Origin: Siphonodentalium dalli
Lineage: Eukaryota; Mollusca; Scaphopoda; Gadilida; Siphonodentaliidae
DNA length: 64,000 nucleotides
NCBI GenBank assembly: GCA_032622095.1
Contig: CP136061.1
Coordinates: 119,300,754 to 119,364,753, forward strand
Reading direction: 5' to 3'
The notes below the pieces were generated by a model, which worked only from the letters and a program-made list of their open reading frames with translations, was not told where the DNA came from and did no database searches. A program made the position numbers and the translations under genes. Below, one piece after another: positions 23,171 through 32,099 of the stretch; positions within the stretch are counted from its first letter, which is position 1; every line of letters begins with the position of its first letter.

Positions 23171-24308
23171 CTGTCTAACTCTGGTTGAGATTCTACCAGA
23201 AAGGAAGTACTGGCCTCAGACTCCAGTTCTGGGTAGATGTGTCCATCACCTAACATGAAAGAAGAGTCCTGTGACAGATCTCTGAAATGAGATACCAAAA
23301 CCTGATACTGTTCTGTTAGGTCCAGAACATGACCTTCTTTTGCCATCAGCCACCAAAGAGGACATGTAACGAACTTGGAGATGAGCCCCAAAGCTCTCAC
23401 ACCAGCTTGAAATGTAAGAACATTCCAATCTGAATGTATAGTTGAAAAGAGACTGTTATCATTGGAGTGTTCAGATGAAAATGTCAAAAGGTCATCTAAT
23501 AGGTAATACACACCTGATGAGTTGTGGAACAATATATTGAACCTGTTACCTTTGAAAGATGTCAGTGGAACATCTTTAACCTTACCCTGTGAGTGAAGGA
23601 AGTCCCTGAACTGTACATGTTTACCAGAATTCTCACAACCTCTGTCTTGAATTGCCTTGCACACCGTACGCACCATCCGTGTTGTACCTGCTTCACCTGC
23701 CTTGCTGTAACCACCTGGTCAAGATGGAGCTCCAACCTTCTGGCCATCATGGATGAGATCCTCCCATAATTGTGTCTTGTTGGCTTGCTCTGAAAGACCT
23801 ACAAGGAAGTGCAACCCACACCAAATTATTTTCATGTGAATATAATTACCCTTTACCTCATTTGAAAGGGTATCCCAATCACTTACAACACGGGGAAGTG
23901 CTTCTTCTCCATACCTTCAACAGACTGTTCAGCTTCTTGTTTGCGCTGGCCTGGTCGCTGATGGTGTTCTTCATTTTTACGACGATTTCATCTGTCGTCT
24001 TGCTCTCTAAAGTGATGTCATCCAGGATATTCTTTATCGTCCCTAAATACTCTTCTGTTTCTCCACTAGCCATGTCTCTCATACATAGTACCATACTGGA
24101 ACCATCTGAAGTGGAAACTGAAAACGCCCCATAATGATGCCCAAACTTCGTAGTTCCATCTGGGCATAATGTTACATTACCACTTGTACCTAACTCTTCT
24201 TTCAAGTGTTCCATGGCAAGGCTTCTGGCTTCCAACAGCATGTACTTGGCGAACTTTGGTCCTGGCAAACGAGCTGCTTCCACCCCTGTCATCTTCTTCA
24301 AAACTGCC
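23171..24308 (-). pseudogene. Catalytic-core exon of hAT-like gene, with frameshift and stop
   Basis: Acceptor TTTCACTCTCATTCAG precedes 24,308. Motifs in order: RLPGPKFAKYMLLEARS; CPDGTTKFGHHYG with a candidate first catalytic Asp; MRDMASGETEEYL; TISDQASANK with a candidate second Asp; then after a 1-base frameshift near 23,915 LPRVVSDWDTL and WCGLHFLVGLSEQ with the C-x2-H signature; then a TGA at 23,719-23,721; then YSKAGEAGTTRMVRTV and FKGNRFNILFHNSSG. The donor that keeps frame with the next exon is AG/GTTAAC after 23,171. Both defects lie in the middle of the core, so this copy cannot make a full protein. A sequencing error could explain at most one of them. Confidence 0.65.
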
Positions 24309-24409
24309 CTGAATGAGAGTGAAACTTTCAGTGACATTGAAGCTAACAAAAATAAGCGATATTATAATTTGGTTATAAGACGGGACTACATACTGTGCCA
24401 ATAAAAATA

Positions 24410-24632
24410 CAAATACATGTATAACTGCATACTCATCAAAATGTTGTCATGTTCTAAATATAGTAACATTTTCTGTCCCAGTTCATCACGAAAAAAATTA
24501 TGAAATTTATTTCTAGAACAGACACAAATACATGTATAACTGCATACTCATCAAAATGTTGTCATGTTCTAAATATAGTAACATTTTATGTCCCAGTTAA
24601 TCATGAAATAAAATATGAAAATTTATTTCTAG
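24410..24632. repeat. 115-bp tandem duplication in intron
   Basis: CAAATACATGTATAACTGC starts at 24,410 and 24,525; both units end TTTATTTCTAG. It lies between the coiled-coil and catalytic exons of the hAT-like gene. Confidence 0.9.
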
Positions 24633-24765
24633 TAACACTCTACTGCTAACTGGTCTCTCAAAATGATTTATGTATATCCCTGAATCAATCCCGAAATTTT
24701 CTGGAAGAGATACACAAGATGCCTTCAATACATTGTATCGAGTGAAAAATTCATAATATAATTAC

Positions 24766-25130
24766 CAGATAATTGCCTCAACATTCTTAGACCCAACCCG
24801 CAAACACACCAGTTCCATGTAGAGTTCCCTCACATCCTCGGTGTATCGGCCTCTCTGGAAAGTCTGGATTTCGTGGTCTTCTATGGACTGTTCCATTTGT
24901 TCGCTGCACTCCATGTACTTCATCTGCCAGTAGGAGATCTCCTCACTCATGTCCTTCGTCTTCCTGGAATAAAAATCAGACTGACTTCCCGGCTCAGTGC
25001 CAGATTGTCTTTTAATGTAGCTATACATATTGATATATTTCTTCTTCTCTCTTTCAGAAGTCTCTAACTTCACTTCTGCTTCTTTGCGCAATCTTCTCTC
25101 TTCAAGCTGATGCTGCATCTCGTAACTGGC
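24766..25130 (-). pseudogene. Coiled-coil exon of hAT-like gene
   Basis: Open across its full length between acceptor CATTTCCAG and donor GTAATTAT. It encodes a highly charged helix (LEERRLRKEAEVKLE, SEREKKKYINMY) ending RVGSKNVEAII with phase 2, which joins the next exon as W-AVLKKMTG. It probably serves oligomerisation. The following intron contains a 115-bp tandem duplication (24,410-24,632). Confidence 0.65.
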
Positions 25131-25410
25131 CTGGAAATGAATATGTTAAGATGCACACTGCTGAGACATGTACATGCAATGACAAATATATCTTGTAATT
25201 ATTTAACCTTTTAACAGTATTTTCAACAGGGAAGTGGAGTCCGTGTTGGATTGGATGTCCATATTTAAATTTCCAATTGATCTGCACCTCCCCCCTGAAC
25301 CATATCTAAATTCAAGGTTTATGAAAATCAATTTTGCCCCCCCCCCCCCCCCAGAATTTTCTCCCAAAATTGGCCAATTGTCAGATATATGGCTCATTGT
25401 AGACTTACAC

Positions 25411-25801
25411 TTCAAAATGCTGTTTTTCAGTACTTGTGTTGTTCAACTTCTGCTGGTAATACTCCTTCATCCTCTTAGCATTCTTCACTTCAGTTCTTTT
25501 CTGCTGTATCTGATCCTTGGACGTTGTCGCCATCTGTTCTGCTTTCACAAGCTGAACAAGGAGCTCTGCATTATGTCGGTGTATGTCATCTGTGCTTTGA
25601 GAAGGCTGTAATGATAAACTAGAAAACCCCTCTGATATGCTAACACTAGCACACACCTTCGCACTCTGATATAGAGAATGCTTTCTGGCAGAACTATGTT
25701 GTTTTCTGACAGTCTCTCTTCATGTTGATTGTCTGGTACTGGCTCCAGATCCTCTCAACCTTGGTCCACAGCTGAAGTGTACCAGAATCTGCTAAATCAG
25801 T
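25411..25801 (-). pseudogene. Exon 1 (first recognisable) of hAT-like gene
   Basis: Acceptor TACTTTCAG lies just before 25,801; donor GTGTAAGTC follows 25,411. The start encodes SGTLQLWTKVERIW and the end QQKRTEVKNAKRMKEYY, a helical, coiled-coil-like stretch. Two shifts of +1 and +2 near 25,710 and 25,670 cancel out. The donor leaves phase 0, matching the next exon. No ATG with a convincing 5' context lies upstream; an earlier exon may have been lost. Confidence 0.55.
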
Positions 25802-25942
25802 CTGAAAGTACTTAATAATCGCTTCATTAAACAGTTTTCTACTTTAAGCATTCTTATGGTATTTTTTAATGTAGGAGTACAATTCTACAACAAACCCATT
25901 GGTTAGCTTACTTGAATCTAACTAATCTAATTAGTTGTTTTT

Positions 25943-26001
25943 CTGTTTACGGTGATTAGAACAAATATGAATATTTTCGACAACTAAAGCCTCACGTGCC
26001 T
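25943..26001. mobile_element. Terminal fragment of TTAA MITE family A
   Basis: Only the last ~60 bp of the family is present, ending CCTCACGTGCCT before TTAA (26,002-26,005). It lies between the hAT-like locus and the Helitron end. Confidence 0.7.
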
Positions 26002-26456
26002 TTAAGTATCTTTAAAAGAATTGTCACATTTGTTAAACTAAGACTATCCTAAAGTGCAAAGAAAGAACAAAATCCTTAAGTAATGCACCCCTCGAAATTA
26101 GAAAAAAATGTCCCACGGCAAATTAAATGCTGTGGCATGTTAGATTCCAAATGTTGCCATGGCATGTATTTCCCGTGCCATTCCTTATTTGTATGGCTAA
26201 ATTCGAGGACTGGTATAATGGACAAAACAGTTATTCTGAATTTTACAACTTACTCAGTGTCAATGATTTAAAATATATATGTATAGCTGGGTGACCCGAC
26301 TTCGTCCGGGCTGTTGCCCCTCTGCTTTCATCCGGGTTTGGGACCGGCAGGCATGGGTTGTCTGGTAGCATTAGATTATTTGTTTTGTATTTTAAATTTT
26401 TTTTTTGTATTTTAAAATATTTTTAGTTTTATTTTGCCCTGAATATCGTGCATAGA

Positions 26457-27560
26457 CTATTGCAATGCTTCATGGTATACGATATTTTTCGTCGAACCAT
26501 TCGGTGCATTAACAAATATATTGTGTGGAGACCCAACACGTGAGAGTGCAACATAAAGCTGCCCATGGGGAAAACATGGATCTTGTAGTTCTAGGCCTGC
26601 AACATGGAGGGTTTGTCCTTGTGATTTATTTATTGACATAGCAAAACTTAGTTTTACCGGGAACTGGAGTCGTCTGAACTCGATTGGCGAGTCAGTTGGA
26701 ATTCTAGGAATGAAGACGTCTTCACCTTTACCGCAGCCTGTTAGAATCTTGGTCTCAATTAAGTGAGGTGAAAGTTTTGTCACGGAGAGTCTGGTGCCAT
26801 TACAAAGCTTAGGAGGCTCCAGATTCCTGAGCATCATGATAGGCACACCTACTTTGAGATGTAGAATATGCGGTGGCATCCCAGGCGGATCTAGGGAATT
26901 GAGAAACTCGGTGGGGTAGTTGACTACCTCTGATGGATCTGGGATGGTATCAACCGACTTGCACATTTGCAACTGGCCTGGAACCAGCTCGAGCAGCCGA
27001 GAATTGATGGAGTTGACATCATTTTTAGGCGCCAAAATTGCTCTCTCACATAACCAATCATGGTCGTTCATTCGCTGTGGCACACTTGGGAAAACAGACA
27101 CAATCAATTCATCAACAGATGTTACTACTGTGCATAAATCGTGCAGGTTGACCTGATCAGGAGGAACAGATGGGAAAATTCCATCGCCAATTCGAAGCTG
27201 TGCAGCAGAATTAGTTGCCATCGCGCCACCGTACAAATAGGCACTCATATTAGGGGTCAAGTTGAGAAGGCGAACACTTCTCCAAAGATAGGAAGATTTC
27301 AGAGAAGACTCGGATTTCGGCAGCTCTAGTTCCCCTCGGTATTACTGGAAGGGTCTGAAATCTCCAGACAGAACCAAGGTGACACCTCCATAATCCTGTT
27401 GCAATTCCGCATATCTTGTAATGTCCTGTCCAGAGCTTCAAAGGCATGTTTGTGCGACATCGTGCACTCGTCCCAAACAATCAACAGACAGCTTCTGATA
27501 AGACGTGATAATCCCGTCCCCTTAGTGGTGTTACACGTAGCCAGATCATTCCCAATCAAG
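26457..27560 (-). pseudogene. Helitron Pif1-like helicase C-terminus
   Basis: A short frame (27,559-27,326) encodes LLIVWDECTMSHKHAFE with the Walker B Asp-Glu. After a frameshift a 267-codon frame (27,260-26,457) runs from MTPNMSAYLYGG through MMLRNLEPPKLCNGTRL to SFAMSINKSQGQTL and LYVALSRVGSP, the last two helicase motifs, ending YHEALQ before a natural stop. The C-terminus is complete and only the middle is broken. Confidence 0.87.
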
Positions 27561-28785
27561 TTGAGAGGAAGCTTGAATGCAGAGTGAGCAGTGTTGCTGC
27601 AATGCCAGATGAATCTACAGCAATGGCAATCTTTCTCTGCTGTCGTATTTTGGCCAGTATCAAATTGGTGAGAAAGGTCTTTCCCGTGCCCCCAGGAGCA
27701 TCGAGATAAAAGATGCCACCAGTATTGTCAGTGACAGATTTGAGGATAATATCGTAAGCCCTCAGTTGGTCAATGAGTAACTTCGGCTCATTAACTGTAA
27801 TAACATTGGGAAGATTGTCGATGTTATAACTCGTCTCTCTTATGATTTCACGGGGCTGATCAGGGGTGTCCAATCGCCTAGTTTCAGGAAGACCAAACGT
27901 GTGAATTTCTGGACCGCCATGTGCGAGAATTTTGTCCTCAATAGCAATGAGAGCAGCATTGAAAATTTGATCAGTGAATACTACCTCAATGTCTGGATTG
28001 AGCGCCTGCTGCCGTCGGCGAAAATCGTCAGAAAGGTCCTCTCGGAAACTGGTCCAGAGATCATTCGGGCTTGCGACGCCGCAGATGTGAATCAATGTAG
28101 CAAAAAGGCTACGAAGACATTTGGGTGATCTTGACAGAGAAGCCTCCGACAATGTATCTTCCCACTGTTGGTCATGTTCGAGACGGCCTCTCTTTAAAGC
28201 TGACTCTCGAAACGGTGAAAATAGATGGCCATCAACAGTCCTCAGATCTTCAAATGAGTATGGTCCTCTGACTTCATGAAGAAGTAATCTAAAAAAGAAA
28301 CGTTCCTGTTGGGTAGGGTGCACCGTGTACACCCTGCCTAGAGCATCATCCTTGTACACGCCGACATGGCATTCGACTGGTTTGCCACGTTTCCGACGGG
28401 CCCATTTGCGAGCAAAGTCGTCCTCCTGGCATATTGTGAAGAATGATGTCAGAGTTGTTTGTTTCGGAGTGATAGCTACCTGGTGAGAGGTATGCTCTGT
28501 GAAATAAACTCGCTGTTCATTTTCGAGATGAACAGACAGTCGGGTTATAGTAGGGTGGCGCTCGTGAATTGGGAAGTCAAATATTCGCCAAAAGGCTTCA
28601 TTGCTGCTAATATATCTACCCAGCTGATACTGGCTCATTTCGTCATTCGCGCCCTGGAGAGCAAACATAGCTGCGTCGGAGCCCTTGTTGATATATTTGC
28701 AAACGTATTTGATGACTTTAACTGAGCTACAAAACTCAACATTGATATGGGCATCAAATATCTTCGACAGTATGGGACGATCCAC
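27556..28785 (-). pseudogene. Helitron Rep tyrosines and helicase N-terminus
   Basis: One open frame of 409 codons. Near its start IKYVCKYINKGSD carries the paired Rep tyrosines. It then has the long Helitron linker and a Walker A motif, LDAPGGTGKTFLTN, followed by AVDSSGIAATLL, as in Pif1-type superfamily 1B helicases. The frame is lost just after motif Ia. Confidence 0.85.
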
Positions 28786-29545
28786 CTGTTGTCTACTTCG
28801 ACTTCGCGACCATTTCTCAATTTTATATTAGCCGCAAACCCTCCATCACCAGGCCTTCTCCTCCTGTAAAGAGGATAGCCATCGTTTGATGTCTGCGTGT
28901 CCACTAAGAACTGTCGGGGATATCGCTTGGTGCATTTTCCGTCATTCATGCAAGGGGAAATGTCGTTAAGTCGACCACATGGTCCGTGGACCAGCTGGGA
29001 CTTCACAATCTGGAATCATTGCGGATCTTCCTCGGGATTTGGTAGCTCAGCGGAAATTAAGTCATCAATTTGGTTGGCATGAATCTTATTTTCCAACCAG
29101 AGCAGAATATGGGCATGTGGTAGCCCCCTTTTCTGCCACTCGATGGTGTGCATGACGCAGACAGGTCGCCCAAAAATGTGGGACTTCTTAATGAGGTTCA
29201 AGAGCTTGATGAGCTTCAAGCGAAATACTCGAGCTGTGAGGTCGTGCATGTCTTTGGGACTCTGACCCTCGAAGAGTTCGTTTTTCAACTCGTCCCATGC
29301 TGGATTGCATGTGAAAGTAGGTCGGGTCGACCAAAGTTTCTGACAAAAGTCATGGCGTCTTGAGTCTTCTCTTGCATGTACCGCGGGCTCCCTGTGAAAG
29401 TCGACGGAAGTATGCAAAGCTGGCCAAGCCCTTCTGTTGTGTCGTTATTTATGCTGTCGCATAGGTGGATGTAGGAATCAGCCCGGGGCTCTCTCTGATG
29501 AGTCCTTATATAAAACAATCGCTCAGACTCGATTTTGGCATACAT
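28635..29545 (-). pseudogene. Helitron Rep nuclease region
   Basis: Covers LPSTFTGSPRYMQEKTQDAM and FGRPDLLSH, then FTCNPAWDEL, then EWQKRGLPHAHILLWL, which holds the His-x-His metal-binding motif of the HUH Rep nuclease, and MNDGKCTKRYPRQF. Three overlapping frames are needed (29,545-29,285, 29,417-29,016, 29,006-28,635), so at least two frameshifts are present. The Rep domain would nick DNA at the Helitron ends. Confidence 0.82.
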
Positions 29546-30560
29546 ATCAACAGCGAACTGATAGAAGAGGTTTCGCCTCCGATGAGGTGGTTAAAATAAT
29601 GCCTCCGAACCATGGAATGAAACGCATAAAAATCTTTACAGGAAACAGTCTTATTGCCAATAGCATGGCGTATAACAAGGTGATAACCATCTTCACCAAG
29701 TACGCAAAGAAGTGGGTATTGCAAAGGATCATACGATATGTGCGTCTCACAAATCATCCTGATTGTAATGTCCCGAGATTTGATAATGATATCTCGCGGA
29801 CCATGTTCCTGCCCAGCCATTACAACTGCAACTTCGTTGCAAATTGGCTCATTGAACCGACCACGATGTTCTCGGGTTGGCCTCTTATCGGCATTGATGA
29901 CGATGTGAAGATTTGGATCAATGTCTGACTCGAGGGCATACCTGAAACTCAAGATGTAGGAATTAGTGGCGTGGAGCATATCTTGCAGCGATAGTGTGAG
30001 CTCAGGCCTGAGACCATCAATGATTGAGGAGCGAAGATTAGCTTCTGTCTGGGGATTTCCAATGAAATACAATTGCAGGAACCTTGGTTCCTGGTCGGCG
30101 GAAGGCAGAAGCGACCCAATTATATGGTAGACCTGGCCGTGAACTTTAAATGTTGGCATAAATCCGCCCTCAGTGATAATTTTTCCAATTGATGTCATTT
30201 GGAATGCGGAGTTATATCTTCGGATGTTCTAGAGGAAATGAGTCGAATCCGGAGAAGCCCCACTGAGAAGATCTTTGAGGGGTTGCGGAGTGTCTGGATG
30301 CATCGGTACAATAACCTTTCCATTGGAACAGCACATTCCAGGAGGTTCACCAAGCCACTTCAGTGCCGAGCAGTGATTACATACCAGGGACATTAGTCCA
30401 ATTTGAAGGACGGTATGGGAGGAATAGTCTGCTTGTGGGCTATAGTTTGCTGCGGCATTGTGGCACTCAAAAACAGCGCTCTTCTGTTGTTGATGGATTA
30501 TGTGTCTATTGCGGTCAGTTTCTAACCGGGCTTGCGTCTGCTCCAAGCTTTAATTAGCTC
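29285..30560 (-). pseudogene. Helitron N-terminal region, frameshifted
   Basis: From 30,546 a frame encodes VCNHCSALKW, GMCCSNGKV and LLSGASPDS, the typical cysteine-rich Helitron N-terminus. A second frame (30,198-29,506) gives HGQVYHIIGSLLP, EPRFLQLYF and VVMAGQEHGPRDIII, followed by CKDFYAFHSMVRR. The frame then shifts near 29,510-29,560 (YQFAVDMYAKIESERL). The region is complete in content but not translatable as one product. Confidence 0.8.
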
Positions 30561-30808
30561 GGACTGTCGCAGTTGCATTGCGGGCATAGTCTAAACGGGC
30601 TTGCGTCTGCTCCAAGCTTTCATTAGCTCGGACTGTCGCAGTTGCATTGCGGGCATAGTCTAAACGGGCTTGCGTCTGCTCCAAGCTTTCATTGGCTCGG
30701 ACTGTCGCAGTTGCATTGCGGGCATAGTCTAAACGGGCTTGCGTCTGCTCCAAGCTTTCATTAGCTCGGACTGTCGCAGTTGCATTGCGGGCATAGTCTA
30801 AACGGGCT
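30560..30808 (-). repeat. 69-bp coding tandem repeats at Helitron N-terminus
   Basis: Four units (the last partial) begin at 30,560, 30,629, 30,698 and 30,767 and are almost identical. On the minus strand each encodes 23 residues with the core LEQTQARLDYARNATAT. EQTQARL repeats are a known feature ahead of the conserved part of many Helitron proteins. The near identity means recent unit amplification or homogenisation. Confidence 0.92.
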
Positions 30809-31716
30809 TATTCCCGTGGCTCTTTATCCTTAGATAGCAAGTTTGGGCTAAATCCGCCCGGCAGTTTTCCCGGCCATAGCTAACAGACAAGCAAACAGAA
30901 GTCCAAAATATATATTAGATATATTATAGTTTATACCATGTTTTAAATTATTGTATTTAAATTGGAACTTATTCGATAAAAGTCAATTGATAATGACTAG
31001 AAAGTATATGACTAAAAAGTCAAATGTATTTATCACTTAAACTATTGATTGGCGCGGTAATACGGGGGCTTGATATTAAATTAATTTTTCATGAACTTTA
31101 AATTTCACTGGATGATGGATGTGAGACAAAACAATTACATTACAAAATAATGAAAAACAATTTTAACAAATGAAATCATCTGAAATGTACACAAAAGTTG
31201 ATTAAATGCTTATTTGTGTCATTATTATTAAATGTTAATAGAATTGTCAGCGAACAATTGATTTTCCCGATAATATAATTAATTTTCTCGTCGAAACACG
31301 TGTTACTGTGTGCTTTCATAACAAGCTTATTTGTACTGAAATGGGCGTGGCTACGAATACGCACGTTGTCAATACGGAAACAATGGGTCACAGTTTCATG
31401 AACAATTCAGTTATTATTAAGATATGTCCGATGACAACACATTGGAGAACTGTTTTATAACTTCACAGTGCATGTACTGTTCTATGGCGAGCATGTGACA
31501 ATGGACATAGTTTGTGTATTTAGCGTGAACAAGTGAGAGGAAATGCTGCCATTCGACATTCTGGAATTTTGGGTCAAAGGTCGGGATGTCAACGCAGGTC
31601 GGTTTCGACCTTCAAGTTCAACTATCGTTTAAATATATTTTTCGACGAGAGTAGGCCATATTGCATTAGACAAATGCAATCGGCTCATTATAAGCTCAAC
31701 CGTTGAAATCACATAC

Positions 31717-31922
31717 CTTGATACAGAATATAATCCAAATATCCAAACTTGTTGACATCTTTGAATACTTCGATGGCACTGTAAAATTGCGTGAGGCCCC
31801 GGTGGGCAGGGGGTAGCCGGAACGGCGGTAAATAAAGCGTGTTTGTGTACGATTGAGAACGAAATCTTACCATTTGTGAGAATATCCGGGAACACAAGTG
31901 TCTTGCGAAGTGAATCCGTCAT
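31717..31922 (-). CDS. Possible pair of 5' exons of an unrecognised gene
   Basis: An ATG at 31,922-31,920 opens MTDSLRKTLVFPDILTN, followed at once by a consensus donor GTAAGA (31,870). The acceptor CAATTTTACAG leads to a 62-bp exon (31,778-31,717) with donor GTATGTGA. The two exons together make 114 bases, phase 0. A different frame through the second exon (EVFKDVNKFGYLDYILYQ) looks more protein-like and would need a start further upstream. No continuation was identified. It may be a real 5' end of a minus-strand gene or chance. Confidence 0.25.
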
Positions 31923-32099
31923 TCACACAAATCAAAGATTTGTAAAACGCACTGGTTTTTTCGTGGGTCGAAAAGTTGGCGAACAACAGACGACACGGCG
32001 ACGTTTCCAGCGCGCTGTCTTCTCAAAAGCCCGCGAAATAAGAGGCGTCTTGATAGGCTGTTTTGTGGTTGCTCCGACTGGCCGATACAAACAATAGCC

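Larger units (their letters stand above)
21157..25801 (-). pseudogene. Multi-exon hAT-like transposase gene with Tudor-like tail, decayed
   Basis: Minus-strand exons with good splice borders can be chained: 25,801-25,411, 25,130-24,766, 24,308-23,171, 23,126-22,948, 22,688-22,570, about 22,097-21,433 and about 21,432-21,157, ending at a TAG after GDVRILSR. In order they give a coiled-coil N-terminus, an RNase-H-like core (CPDGTTKFGHH; TISDQASANK; WCGLHFLVG; AEIIFGQLDY), a charged helical stretch and two GKR(I/V)xHR Tudor/chromo-like segments. The D, D, C-x2-H and ERxF-like order is that of hAT transposases, though spacing and wording are divergent. Breaks: frameshifts near 25,710 and 25,670 (mutually compensating), 23,915, 22,015 and 21,755, and stops at 23,719-23,721, 21,573-21,575 and 21,268-21,270. 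No first exon with a start codon was found. I recall similar unnamed proteins in invertebrate genomes but cannot verify this. Confidence 0.6.
26284..30880 (-). mobile_element. Helitron, nearly full length, inactivated
   Basis: Minus-strand order: a 23-residue repeat region, a Helitron N-terminal domain, a Rep nuclease with a His-x-His motif and paired tyrosines, and a Pif1-type helicase down to its last motifs. Helitrons move by rolling-circle replication. The 3' end near 26,284 shows a hairpin CCC-GGAC-GAA-GTC-GGG, then TCACCCAGCTA followed by T, which resembles but does not fully match the usual CTRR-T end. The 5' end is not pinpointed; it lies beyond 30,810. Several frameshifts and one stop split the single expected ORF. 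Confidence 0.85.

Noticed and set aside
23772-24134. 120-codon plus-strand frame
   Set aside because: It is the antisense shadow of the hAT-like catalytic exon, whose minus-strand motifs are far stronger.
29437-29928. 163-codon plus-strand frame
   Set aside because: Antisense shadow of the Helitron Rep region.
30560-30808. Independent satellite or CRISPR-like repeat
   Set aside because: The 69-bp units are in frame with the Helitron protein and encode the usual EQTQARL repeats of that family.
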